A DNA stretch of 64,000 nucleotides, from the NCBI RefSeq assembly GCF_003284725.1, contig NZ_PGTO01000006.1, forward strand, positions 151,320-215,319, in the 5' to 3' direction. The notes under the pieces are model-generated. The model did no database searches and was not told where the DNA came from. It saw only the letters and a program-made list of their open reading frames with translations. Positions within the stretch are counted from its first letter, which is position 1, and each line of letters opens with the position of its first letter. The position numbers and the translations under genes were made by a program. Below, one piece after another: positions 1 through 9,280 of the stretch. Origin of the DNA: Paramagnetospirillum kuznetsovii (GTDB lineage: Bacteria; Pseudomonadota; Alphaproteobacteria; Rhodospirillales; Magnetospirillaceae).

Positions 1-334
1 TGGGACGCTTCGGCTTTCGCGTCCGCAAGGCGGCGTCGAAGGCGGCACGACCCCAGCGGCACATCTCGTCCGGCTCTTCCATCACGTCGGCGGGAACCTC
101 CCAATAGGGCATGGTCATGGGCTTGTGCTCCCATGGCTTGAAGGGGGCCGAGCCCGCGTCCTCATACATGGGACGATTGCGCTCGTCGGCCTTGAAATAC
201 AGGGTCTCGAAGGCGATCAGGCCGAACATCAAACCGTCGAGATAAATGCCGAAGCCGCCGAACATGGACCGGGCTGTCACCGGCCCGAGCGGCGAGAGCA
301 TGTCGCAGACGTGGTCGGCCAACTCCCGCGACAT
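1..334 (-). CDS. TfoX/Sxy N-terminal domain protein (3' end outside window)
   Basis: Reading leftward from ATG at 334, 111 codons are visible before the window edge, beginning MSRELADHVCDMLSPLG and containing ARSMFGGFGIYLDGLMFGLI, ETLYFKAD, and MPYWEVPADVME. This is the pattern of the TfoX N-terminal domain (MFGG..., LYFK.D, Y..P...). In gammaproteobacteria Sxy/TfoX is a competence co-activator; short alphaproteobacterial stand-alone forms have no settled function, so I claim only the domain. Nearly all of the usual ~100-residue domain is present; only the C-terminus is missing. It has normal high-GC codon use, unlike the AT-rich gene to its right. Confidence 0.8.
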   Translation of the reverse strand, partial: MSRELADHVCDMLSPLGPVTARSMFGGFGIYLDGLMFGLIAFETLYFKADERNRPMYEDAGSAPFKPWEHKPMTMPYWEVPADVMEEPDEMCRWGRAAFDAALRTRKPKRP

Positions 335-349
335 GCTCTGTCCGTTTCC

Positions 350-382
350 TTAATGCGCGAATTCCGCAAAAAAGTCGTTGCA
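350..382 (-). repeat. Displaced fumarase 3' end (attachment-site-like direct repeat, left copy)
   Basis: On the minus strand this reads [14 protein letters not shown] (TAA at 352-350). It matches the fumarase C-terminus at 1417-1449 in every residue from N to H. Over 29 aligned bases (354-382 against 1421-1449) 25 are identical; three of the four differences are synonymous third-position changes within the shared codons. Confidence 0.75.
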
Positions 383-403
383 TTTATAAGTCGTTAGACG
401 AGG

Positions 404-442
404 AATGGCGGAATCCCGCAAAAACCGTAGGAATCCGCCATT
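404..442. other. Hairpin inside the element, left side
   Basis: AATGGCGGA at 404-412 pairs with TCCGCCATT at 434-442 (9-bp perfect arms, 21-nt loop). On the plus strand it is followed by TCTTTT. It could be a weak terminator or a structured end of the element. Confidence 0.35.
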
Positions 443-488
443 TCTTTTGCCGCAACCGCCGCAGCCCAGTGGGCTCTGGCGCAGGGGA

Positions 489-512
489 TTTGGCACAGTC
501 TTTGGCACAGTC
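489..512. repeat. Perfect 12-bp tandem repeat with TTGGCACA core
   Basis: TTTGGCACAGTC occurs twice head to tail (489-500 and 501-512). The same TTGGCACA core recurs three times near the other end of the insert (1308, 1339 and 1350). Paired repeats just inside both ends are what tyrosine-recombinase arm-type sites look like; that role is inference. Confidence 0.6.
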
Positions 513-619
513 GCCCCAGAGTAAGCAATGGGCATCGCCATTGTCTTCTAATCCGTAGGGTCGCGCAATGCTATCATAAGAGGCAATGCTGCTTTGGCTC
601 CCATCCTCAGGAGTGACCG

Positions 620-1225
620 ATGGACAACGATACCGAAGTGCCCACATCTCAAATTGAAAGCGCGGCCAAAGAGCTTTTTGAGGCACCCGCTGATCCATTA
701 ATTTTGGCCGTGCGAGGGCAGCTATTGATCGAGCATGTCTTAGACGAGCTTCTTTGCGAGGTGCTACGGGAATCGTCCAGGCAAAGTGTTATAGAGGCAT
801 CATTTTCACTAAAGTTAGATGTTGTAATATCGATGGGGTTGATGGGGCCTCAATGGAGAGACCTCTTTCGGTCCATAAACGCCATAAGAAATAAGTTCTC
901 ACATGATCCTTTTTACAGATTTGGGCGCAATCAGGCAAAAAAACTCACAAAAACACTTACGAAAGAGTTAAATGAGTACTATTTTAAAGGCAGAGTGTCG
1001 CATGCAAATCCAGAAGTTGCACTTCAAGATATAATATGCTTGTGTTATACAATTGCTGGAGTGACCATTAGCAAGTTGAGGGATAATGCTGCCAGGCAGC
1101 ATGTTGTTTCTGATCGCCTCAACAAATACTTCCAAGGGAAGAGTAGTGCGATAGCCGATCATCCCGACTTGGAGGAGGCTGTGGCAAGGAGCCGTAACGT
1201 AAGGGCTAAAAAGGGGACGTGGTAA
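620..1225 (+). CDS. HEPN-like protein, AT-rich, horizontally acquired candidate
   Basis: 201 aa; ATG at 620 has AGGAG 7 nt upstream. I do not recognise a named family. The largely helical sequence carries RNKFSH at about residues 90-95, which fits the R-x4-H ribonuclease signature of HEPN domains (R, then N/polar, then four positions on, H). The region before it (LAVRGQLLIEHVLDELLCEVL) resembles the first HEPN helices. HEPN proteins are often RNA-cutting toxins or immunity effectors; no nucleotidyltransferase (MNT) partner or antitoxin gene is seen beside it. Base composition is clearly AT-richer than all neighbours, with many AAA, ATA and TTA codons, indicating recent transfer. It is the only gene inside the fumarase-flanked insert. 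Confidence 0.6.
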   Translation: MDNDTEVPTSQIESAAKELFEAPADPLILAVRGQLLIEHVLDELLCEVLRESSRQSVIEASFSLKLDVVISMGLMGPQWRDLFRSINAIRNKFSHDPFYRFGRNQAKKLTKTLTKELNEYYFKGRVSHANPEVALQDIICLCYTIAGVTISKLRDNAARQHVVSDRLNKYFQGKSSAIADHPDLEEAVARSRNVRAKKGTW

Positions 1226-1307
1226 TGGAGGTTTCAGGAATAAACCTCCGCCTTCTTCGACAGATTGCCCTCAGGCAGGCGTCCAACCAAGAATATCAAT
1301 GCTTTCG

Positions 1308-1357
1308 TTGGCACAGTACGCTTCCGGTTTCTTCGTGTTTGGCACACTGTTGGCACA
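1308..1357. repeat. Three TTGGCACA repeats at the right end of the insert
   Basis: TTGGCACAGT at 1308-1317, TTTGGCACA at 1338-1346 and TTGGCACA at 1350-1357, all in the same orientation as the tandem pair at 489-512. They lie about 65-110 bp from the fumarase-derived repeat, as arm sites lie beside an att core. Confidence 0.6.
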
Positions 1358-1363
1358 AATGAC

Positions 1364-1385
1364 GAGGGCGGCATACGCCGCCCTC
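1364..1385. terminator. Hairpin downstream of fumarase
   Basis: GAGGGCGGC-ATAC-GCCGCCCTC is a perfect 9-bp stem with a 4-nt loop, about 30 bp beyond the fumarase stop. The poly-A (AAAAAT) lies on the fumarase side, so neither strand has a classical trailing U-tract; it may still stop transcription or protect the mRNA end. Confidence 0.4.
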
Positions 1386-1416
1386 AAAAATATCGGCCAA
1401 CTTCAATAAGTTGACG

Positions 1417-3033
<1,617 letters not shown>

Positions 3034-3152
3034 GGCAGGCGACCTCTGCGCAGGAGAAACGGGTAGCGCCGCCCCACCCGTTCAGACGGTGGTCGGCGGC
3101 ATCTGGTCAAACACCTTTTTGGGCGCAAGGTCAAGGGGTGGCGGCGAGACCG

Positions 3153-3650
3153 CTATTTCTTCCGGAAGCGATCCAGCGTCACCACCTTGCCGTCGTTGCC
3201 ATCCTTTGGGGCGTCCTTGGGCGGGGTGTCGGGGTTTTCGGCGGCGGGGGCCTCGAATTCGGGCTCCTCGTCCTCGTCTTCGTCGTCGTCATAGGGAATG
3301 GCCTGGAATTGCAGGCCGAACTTGGCCGAGGGATCGGCGAAGCCGCTGACGGCGGCGAAGGGGATGATCAGACGTTCCGGCTTGCCCGAGAAGGACAAGG
3401 TGACGCAGAATTTTTCCTCTTCCACCGACAGATCCCAGAACTGGTGCTGCAACACGATGGTCATCTCGTCGGGATGACGTGCCGTCAGGTGGCCGGGAAT
3501 GGCCACGCCCGGGAAGTGGGTGCGGAAGGTGACGTAGAAGTGATGGTCGCCGGGAAGTCCTTGCGTGGCGGCAAACTCCAGCGCATCGCGGACCACGCCG
3601 CGCAACGCGTCTTCCACCATCTTGTCGTAGCGTAATTCTTCAACCGGCAT
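3153..3650 (-). CDS. sspB: SspB-family ClpXP adaptor (alpha type)
   Basis: 165 aa. It resembles alphaproteobacterial SspB: DALEFAATQGLPGDHHFYVTF, HLTARHPDEMTIVLQHQFWDL and FSGKPERLIIPFAAVSGFADPS form the tag-binding fold. An acidic linker (YDDDEDEDEEPEFE) leads to a short basic C-terminal tail (GKVVTLDRFRKK) that fits the ClpX-docking peptide. SspB holds ssrA-tagged peptides and hands them to ClpXP. It lies directly downstream of the tmRNA gene on the same strand, so the tag maker and the tag reader sit side by side. Length and layout are normal for the family. Confidence 0.88.
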   Translation of the reverse strand: MPVEELRYDKMVEDALRGVVRDALEFAATQGLPGDHHFYVTFRTHFPGVAIPGHLTARHPDEMTIVLQHQFWDLSVEEEKFCVTLSFSGKPERLIIPFAAVSGFADPSAKFGLQFQAIPYDDDEDEDEEPEFEAPAAENPDTPPKDAPKDGNDGKVVTLDRFRKK

Positions 3651-3726
3651 CAGCCAAAGCTTTCCTAGACCAAATCAGTGGGGGGCTTCTGTTGCCCGGT
3701 GCCCCCCGGACCGCGCTTACAGCCTG

Positions 3727-3762
3727 TTAGGCGGCAGCGGCAAGTTCAACGTTGTCGTTGGC
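3727..3762 (-). other. tmRNA tag reading frame (ANDNVELAAAA)
   Basis: GCC at 3762-3760 is the likely resume codon; eleven sense codons end at TAA (3729-3727). The AND start and the hydrophobic AA end are the parts read by SspB and ClpX respectively in this family. Confidence 0.92.
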
Positions 3763-3848
3763 ACTTGTTAGGGTTGACCCGATAACGGTGGTATCATGCC
3801 GAACGCAAACCATGCCTTTACTGCGCACGTCGATCCTATTTCGCCCCC

Positions 3849-3878
3849 GAGGTTTCCGGCCGTCGGGCCTGAGCGTCT
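3849..3878 (-). other. Excised spacer between the two tmRNA pieces
   Basis: About 30 nt lie between the CCA end of the acceptor piece and the GGGGGCG start of the coding piece. In two-piece tmRNAs this segment is removed during processing. It contains GGCCCGACGGCCGG, which may form a small hairpin. Confidence 0.65.
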
Positions 3879-4166
3879 TGGTGGAGGCGCCGGGTACCGC
3901 CCCCGGGTCCGTAACGTCTATTCCACATGGCGTTTAGCGTCATAGTCGGTTGCCCGACACATCCAATATAAGGGGCCAAGACGAGAAGCGCCAGCGGAGT
4001 CGTTCATATGCCTCAAACGCCGGCGCGGGCATCCGCCCGCTTGGCTTTCGCGCCATTGGGCGCGGGCCCTCAATGGGCCAGTCGCTTCGCTCCGGGGGGG
4101 CACCATCGTCATGACTCCGGGTGTCGCTTGCGCTAGAGTGCGGTCGTCAGGAACGGAGCAAGCCCG

Positions 4167-4961
4167 GTGATTCAGTATCTCGAACTGTTGCAACGCATCC
4201 GCCGCGAAGGCGTCGTCAAGACCGACCGCACCGGCACCGGCACCACCTCGGTGTTCGGCCATCAGATGCGCTTCGACCTGTCGCGGGGCTTTCCCCTGGT
4301 GACCACCAAGAAGCTTCACACCCGTTCCATCTTCGTCGAGCTGCTGTGGTTCCTGCGCGGCGACACCAATATCGCCTGGCTCAAGGACAACAAGGTGTCC
4401 ATCTGGGACGAATGGGCCGACGCCAATGGCGATCTGGGGCCGGTCTACGGCAAGCAGTGGCGGTCCTGGGCCTGCCCCGACGGCCGCGTCATCGACCAGA
4501 TTTCCCAGGTGGTGGAGATGATCCGGAAATCGCCGGATTCACGCCGCCTGATCGTGTCGGCCTGGAACCCGGCGGATGTGGACCGCATGGCGTTGCCGCC
4601 CTGCCATTGCCTGTTCCAATTCTACGTGGCCGACGGGCGGTTATCGTGCCAGCTTTACCAGCGTTCGGCCGACGTGTTCCTCGGAGTGCCATTCAACATC
4701 GCCTCCTATGCCCTGCTGACCCATATGATGGCGCAGGTGACGGGCTTGCAGCCGGGCGAGTTCGTCCACACCTTCGGAGATGCCCATCTCTATTCCAACC
4801 ACATGGAGCAGGCCGAATTGCAGCTGTCGCGCCAGCCCATGGCCCTGCCCCGATTGACGCTCAATCCGGACGTGACGGACCTGTTCGCCTTCACCATGGA
4901 CGACATCAAGGTCGAGGGTTACCAGTCCCATCCCCATATCGCCGCGCCGGTGGCGGTATGA
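4167..4961 (+). CDS. thyA: Thymidylate synthase
   Basis: 264 aa, the same length as E. coli ThyA. It methylates dUMP to dTMP using methylene-tetrahydrofolate. The start is GTG at 4167 with GGAG about 8 nt upstream. Visible landmarks are [18 protein letters not shown], the catalytic-cysteine segment [33 protein letters not shown] and [12 protein letters not shown]. It overlaps folA by ATGA, so the two are translationally coupled; folA regenerates the folate that ThyA oxidises. Confidence 0.97.
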   Translation: MIQYLELLQRIRREGVVKTDRTGTGTTSVFGHQMRFDLSRGFPLVTTKKLHTRSIFVELLWFLRGDTNIAWLKDNKVSIWDEWADANGDLGPVYGKQWRSWACPDGRVIDQISQVVEMIRKSPDSRRLIVSAWNPADVDRMALPPCHCLFQFYVADGRLSCQLYQRSADVFLGVPFNIASYALLTHMMAQVTGLQPGEFVHTFGDAHLYSNHMEQAELQLSRQPMALPRLTLNPDVTDLFAFTMDDIKVEGYQSHPHIAAPVAV

Positions 4962-5452
4962 CCAAACCGGTCGCCCTGATCGTCGCGGTGGCCGCCAATG
5001 GGGTCATCGGCCGGGACAACGCGCTGCCCTGGCATATCCCGGAAGACCTGAAATGGTTCAAGCGCAACACGCTGGGCAAGCCGGTGATCATGGGGCGCAA
5101 GACCTGGGAGTCCATCGGTCGGCCGCTGCCGGGGCGCCCCAATATCGTGGTGACGCGGCAGAAGGACTGGAGCGCCGACGGCGCCCATGCCGTCCATTCC
5201 CTGGATGAGGCCCTGGCATTGGCCGAACGCCTTGCCCCCGACGCCGCCGAGTTGATGGTGATCGGTGGCTCGGCTCTGTTCGCCGAGGCGCTTGACCGCT
5301 GCTCCCGCTTCTATCTGACCGAGGTCAGGCGGGCCTATGACGGCGATGTCTATTTTCCCCCGGTGGATTCAGCTCTCTGGCACGAAGTCAGCCGAGAAGC
5401 CCATGACGGCGATCCCGCCTTTGACTTCGTGATTCTTGAACGGGTGACATGA
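4958..5452 (+). CDS. folA: Dihydrofolate reductase
   Basis: 164 aa. It reduces dihydrofolate to tetrahydrofolate with NADPH. The motifs are [30 protein letters not shown] (substrate pocket, WxxPxDL), [24 protein letters not shown] (NADPH binding) and [16 protein letters not shown] at 4958 overlaps the thyA stop, and the reading frame ends at TGA 5450-5452, overlapping the sppA start region. This is the classical thyA-folA pair. Confidence 0.96.
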   Translation: MTKPVALIVAVAANGVIGRDNALPWHIPEDLKWFKRNTLGKPVIMGRKTWESIGRPLPGRPNIVVTRQKDWSADGAHAVHSLDEALALAERLAPDAAELMVIGGSALFAEALDRCSRFYLTEVRRAYDGDVYFPPVDSALWHEVSREAHDGDPAFDFVILERVT

Positions 5453-7227
5453 TGCGCCGCCTTGGCCGATATCTGATGATCGTTCTGGCCGGGATCGGCC
5501 TGTTGTCGCTGGCGACGCTGGGGCTCGGCATGTGGCTGGCCATGCATCTTTCGCCCCGCACCGAGCATGATCTGCCCAAGCACGCCGTGCTGACCATGGA
5601 TTTGGAAGCCAAGTTCCACGCCGTCGCCGATGGCGATCCGCTGGCGGTCCTGGCGGGCGAGAAGTCCTACGAGCTGCGTCAGGTGATCGACGCCCTCGAC
5701 CATGCCGCCGCCGATGAGGGCGTCAAGGGCGTGTTCGCCACCATGGGGCACGCTTCGCTGGGGCTCGGCGATGTCCAGGAGCTGCGCGACGCGGTGACGC
5801 GGTTCCGCGCCTCGGGCAAGCCCGCGGTGCTGTTCGCCGAGACGGTGGGCGAGGGCGGCAGCGGCACCTTGGACACCTACCTGTCCTCTGCCTTCTCGGA
5901 AATCTGGCTGCAGCCCTCGGGTGACGTCGGGCTGACCGGTCTGATGGCGGAAAGCCCGTTCCTCAAGGGCACCCTCGATCTGCTGGGGATCAAGCCGCAG
6001 TTTTTTGGCCGCCACGAATACAAGTCCGCCATCGACATGTTCGGCGAGACCGGCTTCACCCCGGCGCATCGTGAAAATCTGGGACGTCTGCTGGATTCGC
6101 TGAACGAGCAACTGACGGCGGGCATCGCCGCCGGGCGCAAGCTGCCGCCCGATGCGGCGGCGGCGCTGATGGGCAAGGGGCCGTTCCTGCCCCATGAGGC
6201 CAAGGCCGCCGGGCTGATCGACCGGATCGGGTATCGCGACGAGGCGATCAAGTCCCTGATCGGCGATCCCAAGGACAAGGCCAACGGCGCCGAGGAACTG
6301 GACATCGCCGACTACGCCGCCCATCTGGCCGACCCAAAGGGAACCAAGGTCGCCCTGATCCAGGGCATCGGCGGCATCCATCGCGGCGAATCCCATCACG
6401 GCTTCGATTCCGAACCCGACTTCGGCGCCCAGACCATCGCCGAGGCGATGCGCGACGCCGTCGATGACGAATCCGTCAAGGCCATCCTGTTCCGGGTGGA
6501 CAGTCCCGGCGGCTCCTATACCGCGTCCGACACTGTCTGGCACGAGGTCAGCCGCGCCAAGGCGGCGGGCAAGCCGGTGGTGGTCTCCATGGGCAACACG
6601 GCGGCGTCGGGCGGCTATTTCGTCGCCATGGCGGCCGACCGCATCGTCGCCCAGCCCGGCACCGTGACCGGCTCCATCGGCGTCTTCACCGGCAAGATGG
6701 TGCTGGAGGAGTTCTGGAAGAAGCTGGGCATCAGCTGGGACGAGATGCATCGCGGCGACAACGCCGCCATCTGGAGCGCCAACCACCCGTTCAGCCCGGA
6801 GGCCAAGGCCCGCATCGACGCGCTGCTCGATCACATCTATGCCGATTTCACCGGCAAGGCGGGCGAGGGTCGCAAGCTGTCGCCGGAAAAGATGGATCAG
6901 GTGGCGCGCGGCCGCATCTGGACCGGGGCGGATGCCAAGACCTTGGGGCTGGTGGACCAGCTCGGTGGTTGGTTCGAGGCCAAGGCTGTCCTGCGCGAGG
7001 TGGCGGGGCTGAAGCCCGACGACGATCTGCAACTGGTCGCCTATCCCCGTCCTCGCAAGGTGTGGGAGATGCTGGCCGACGCCATGGCCGGCGGCAGCGT
7101 CGCCGAGCGGCGTCAACTGGCGGCGCTGGCCCGCGCCGCCTCGGTGCTGGAACCGTTGCTGTCGCGCCTTTCCGCCGCATCCGATCCCGCCGTCCTGAAG
7201 ATGGCGCCGCTCGGAGGCGTCAAGTGA
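5449..7227 (+). CDS. sppA: Signal peptide peptidase SppA, 67K type
   Basis: 592 aa S49 serine protease with an N-terminal membrane anchor (LIVLAGIGLLSLATLGLGMWLAM type, residues ~8-30) and two tandem peptidase domains, as in E. coli SppA. The catalytic lysine region is HEYKSAIDMFGETGFTPAHREN in the first half, and the catalytic serine is in NTAASGGYFVAMAADRIVAQPGTVTGSIGV in the second half. It degrades cleaved signal peptides and other membrane peptides at the cytoplasmic membrane. ATG at 5449 or 5452 both overlap the folA stop. Its own stop overlaps the next gene, so it sits in a tightly coupled thyA-folA-sppA-SDR run. Confidence 0.92.
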   Translation: MMRRLGRYLMIVLAGIGLLSLATLGLGMWLAMHLSPRTEHDLPKHAVLTMDLEAKFHAVADGDPLAVLAGEKSYELRQVIDALDHAAADEGVKGVFATMGHASLGLGDVQELRDAVTRFRASGKPAVLFAETVGEGGSGTLDTYLSSAFSEIWLQPSGDVGLTGLMAESPFLKGTLDLLGIKPQFFGRHEYKSAIDMFGETGFTPAHRENLGRLLDSLNEQLTAGIAAGRKLPPDAAAALMGKGPFLPHEAKAAGLIDRIGYRDEAIKSLIGDPKDKANGAEELDIADYAAHLADPKGTKVALIQGIGGIHRGESHHGFDSEPDFGAQTIAEAMRDAVDDESVKAILFRVDSPGGSYTASDTVWHEVSRAKAAGKPVVVSMGNTAASGGYFVAMAADRIVAQPGTVTGSIGVFTGKMVLEEFWKKLGISWDEMHRGDNAAIWSANHPFSPEAKARIDALLDHIYADFTGKAGEGRKLSPEKMDQVARGRIWTGADAKTLGLVDQLGGWFEAKAVLREVAGLKPDDDLQLVAYPRPRKVWEMLADAMAGGSVAERRQLAALARAASVLEPLLSRLSAASDPAVLKMAPLGGVK

Positions 7228-7964
7228 CGGCGGCGGTCAAAAGCGTCGTCGTCACCGGCGCCAGCCGGGGCATCGGCCATGCCATCGCCCGGCGGTTCCT
7301 GGCGGAAGGCTGGCGGGTGATCACCTGCGCGCGGGCCGACGTGCCCAAGGAATGCATGATCGACCGCAACTGGGCCAAGCATATCGTCGCCGACCTGTCC
7401 GATCCTGGCAGCGCCGAGGCTTTTGTCGCCAGGGCCAATGACGTCCTGGGCGACGCTCCGCTGCACGCCCTGATCAACAATGCGGGCGTCAGTCCCAAGA
7501 CCCCGTACAAGGAACGTCTCGGTGTCCTGAACGGCTCCATCGACGGCTGGAAGGAAGTGTTCGAGCTGAACTTCTACGCGCCTTTGCGGCTGGCCCGCGG
7601 CTTCGCCTCGGCGCTTCATCGCGGCAAGGGCGCCATCGTCAATATCACCTCCATCGCAGGCCACTATGTGCATCCCTTCGCGGGGTCGGCCTATTCCACC
7701 TCCAAGGCGGCGCTGTCGGGCCTGACCCGCGAGATGGCGGCAGAGATGGCGCAATTGGGCATCCGGGTCAACGCGGTGGCGCCCGGCGAAATCCGCACCG
7801 AGATGATCTCGGCGGAATACGAGGCGCTGGTGCCGCGCATTCCGCTGGAACGCATGGGAACCACCGACGACGTGGCGGGAACCGTGTTCCGTTTGTGCGG
7901 CCCGGACTTCGACTATGTCACCGGAACCGAGGTCTTCGTTACCGGCGGGCAGCACCTTTATTAG
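7224..7964 (+). CDS. Short-chain dehydrogenase/reductase
   Basis: 246 aa from GTG at 7224, which overlaps the sppA stop as GTGA; the open frame runs further upstream but that part is inside sppA. It is a classical SDR: VVVTGASRGIGHAIARRF (NAD(P) binding), LINNAGVS, ITSIAG (catalytic Ser) and YSTSKAALSG (Tyr and Lys), then VNAVAPGEIRTEM. The substrate cannot be told from sequence. It is probably cotranscribed with sppA. Its stop overlaps convergently with the stop of the next, minus-strand gene. Confidence 0.9.
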   Translation: MTAAVKSVVVTGASRGIGHAIARRFLAEGWRVITCARADVPKECMIDRNWAKHIVADLSDPGSAEAFVARANDVLGDAPLHALINNAGVSPKTPYKERLGVLNGSIDGWKEVFELNFYAPLRLARGFASALHRGKGAIVNITSIAGHYVHPFAGSAYSTSKAALSGLTREMAAEMAQLGIRVNAVAPGEIRTEMISAEYEALVPRIPLERMGTTDDVAGTVFRLCGPDFDYVTGTEVFVTGGQHLY

Positions 7965-9208
7965 GTCACCGCCGCCTGGGGGGCTTTTTTGACATTGGCG
8001 AACATCTTGGTGATAAAGGCGACCAGGGCGGCCAGATCGGTGTTCTGGTCGATTCCGGCCGCCTTGGCGCGTTCGATGAACTTGCCGACATAATCCAGAT
8101 TGCCGGGCACGCCGAACGAGCGGCGGAACATATCCTCGCCCAGGGCGCTGAACAGGGTGATGGTGGTCACCGCCAACTGATCGGTGCGCAGTCCCAAATC
8201 ACCCACCAGCAATTTGGCGGGCAGGCCGCCCATTTCCGACAGCAGGCCGGTGATGCGCACGGTCTGCTCGGCATTGGGCAACACGCCGCGCACCGTCGGG
8301 TCCAGCAGGATCATGGTGAAGGCGGCGCCGCGCAGCCGCTTCTGATCGGGGGTCAGCACGTCTTGCAACTTGGCGCGCCGGTCCGAGGTCTGGGCGGCCG
8401 GTCTGGCGCCTTCGGGGGCCGCGGCCATGCGGGATGGATCGTTTGCGGCGGTTCCCGACGGGGAAAGGCCGATGGGCTTGCCCTTCTCCGCCGCCTTGGC
8501 CGCCTCGGCGCGGGCCTTGGGCGACAGCAAGAAGGTGGGAATGGCTTCCGGCAGGGTCGATGGGACCGGCAATTCCTTGGGATTGTCGCGCAGGCGGCGG
8601 ATATCTTCCGGAACCTTGTAATCGAGGATGCGGCTGCCCAGTCGGCGCACCATCTGGGGCGACAGGGTGGAGTATTCCGGCACCAGCGGAACCTGCCAGT
8701 CGTGCAGCAGGTGTTCCTTGAACGCCTCGTAGAGTACCTCGCCCCGGCCACGGCTTTTGGTCGGCATCGCTTGATTGGCGGCGAACAGCCTGACGAGGCG
8801 ATCCATCAATCCCTTGGATTCCGGCTTGGCCTTCTTGCGTCCGGCGTGCAGAGTTCTGGACTCGCCGTCCAAGCGCTTGCGGAAGTGGCGCTTGGCGTGG
8901 GTGCGGACCACCATGGCCACCACGTCTTCCAAGCTGCGGCCACAGGCCAGCAAGGCGTTGGCCTCCTCCACCGGCACATTGTGCTGGTCCACCAGCAGGC
9001 TTGCGAATTTATCGGTGTTGGCGTGGAAAGCCTTGAAGCATCGTTCCAGCAGGTCCGGATTGTCGAGCACATGTTCCAGCACCCCCCGCCGGGGCAGCTT
9101 CTTCAGTTCTGGAACCAACTGGGCCATGGCCTCCGCGACCGGGCCCTCCAGGGTCAGGTTGATACGGCGGACGATCTCTGCGTTGGAATCAGAAGGGACT
9201 CGCGCCAT
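7961..9208 (-). CDS. Unrecognised protein, paralogue A of a tandem pair
   Basis: 415 aa from ATG 9208 (a TTG sits one codon earlier). I do not recognise the family. It is homologous along its whole length to the next gene upstream: shared blocks are IN.TL.GPV...... PELK.LPR, CGR.L..V.AMVVRT.AKR.FR, LL..WQVPLVP.Y..., and LDP.VR..LPNA.Q near the C-terminus. No signal peptide or membrane segment is seen. The middle ~60 residues (SPSGTAANDPSRMAAAPEGARPAAQ) look like a flexible linker between an N-terminal and a C-terminal helical domain. Function unknown. Confidence 0.75.
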   Translation of the reverse strand: MARVPSDSNAEIVRRINLTLEGPVAEAMAQLVPELKKLPRRGVLEHVLDNPDLLERCFKAFHANTDKFASLLVDQHNVPVEEANALLACGRSLEDVVAMVVRTHAKRHFRKRLDGESRTLHAGRKKAKPESKGLMDRLVRLFAANQAMPTKSRGRGEVLYEAFKEHLLHDWQVPLVPEYSTLSPQMVRRLGSRILDYKVPEDIRRLRDNPKELPVPSTLPEAIPTFLLSPKARAEAAKAAEKGKPIGLSPSGTAANDPSRMAAAPEGARPAAQTSDRRAKLQDVLTPDQKRLRGAAFTMILLDPTVRGVLPNAEQTVRITGLLSEMGGLPAKLLVGDLGLRTDQLAVTTITLFSALGEDMFRRSFGVPGNLDYVGKFIERAKAAGIDQNTDLAALVAFITKMFANVKKAPQAAVT

Positions 9209-9280
9209 CAAGGGGTCCGTTGTTTTCGGCTTGCCTAAAGAAGGTAGGCACTTTGGGCGGAAAACCCAACCCTACTGAAG

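Larger units (their letters stand above)
3665..3970 (-). ncRNA. ssrA: Two-piece (circularly permuted) tmRNA
   Basis: The acceptor piece comes first and ends with CCA at 3881-3879, preceded by GGTACCCGGCGCCTCCA. The coding piece starts at about 3848 with GGGGGCGAAATAGGATCGAC. The two ends form a 7-bp acceptor stem (GGGGGCG with CGCCTCC) that keeps a G3:U70 wobble, the alanyl-tRNA synthetase identity pair. The resume frame at 3762-3727 encodes ANDNVELAAAA and then TAA. The inverted piece order is typical of alphaproteobacteria. A GGGGGGC/GCCCCCC pairing near 3681-3708 is probably a pseudoknot. The outer ends are estimates; TATATT (complement of 3964-3969) could be the -10 box. tmRNA rescues stalled ribosomes. 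Confidence 0.93.

Noticed and set aside
404..442. tRNA remnant at the left end of the fumarase-flanked insert
   Set aside because: I looked for cloverleaf parts because islands often use tRNA genes; only a simple hairpin is present and no T-loop or CCA.
620..1225. Classical HEPN-MNT toxin-antitoxin pair
   Set aside because: No nucleotidyltransferase gene or other partner frame lies beside it.
5350..7116. 588-codon minus-strand frame opposite sppA
   Set aside because: Shadow of sppA; the sense strand has full protease motifs and operon overlaps.
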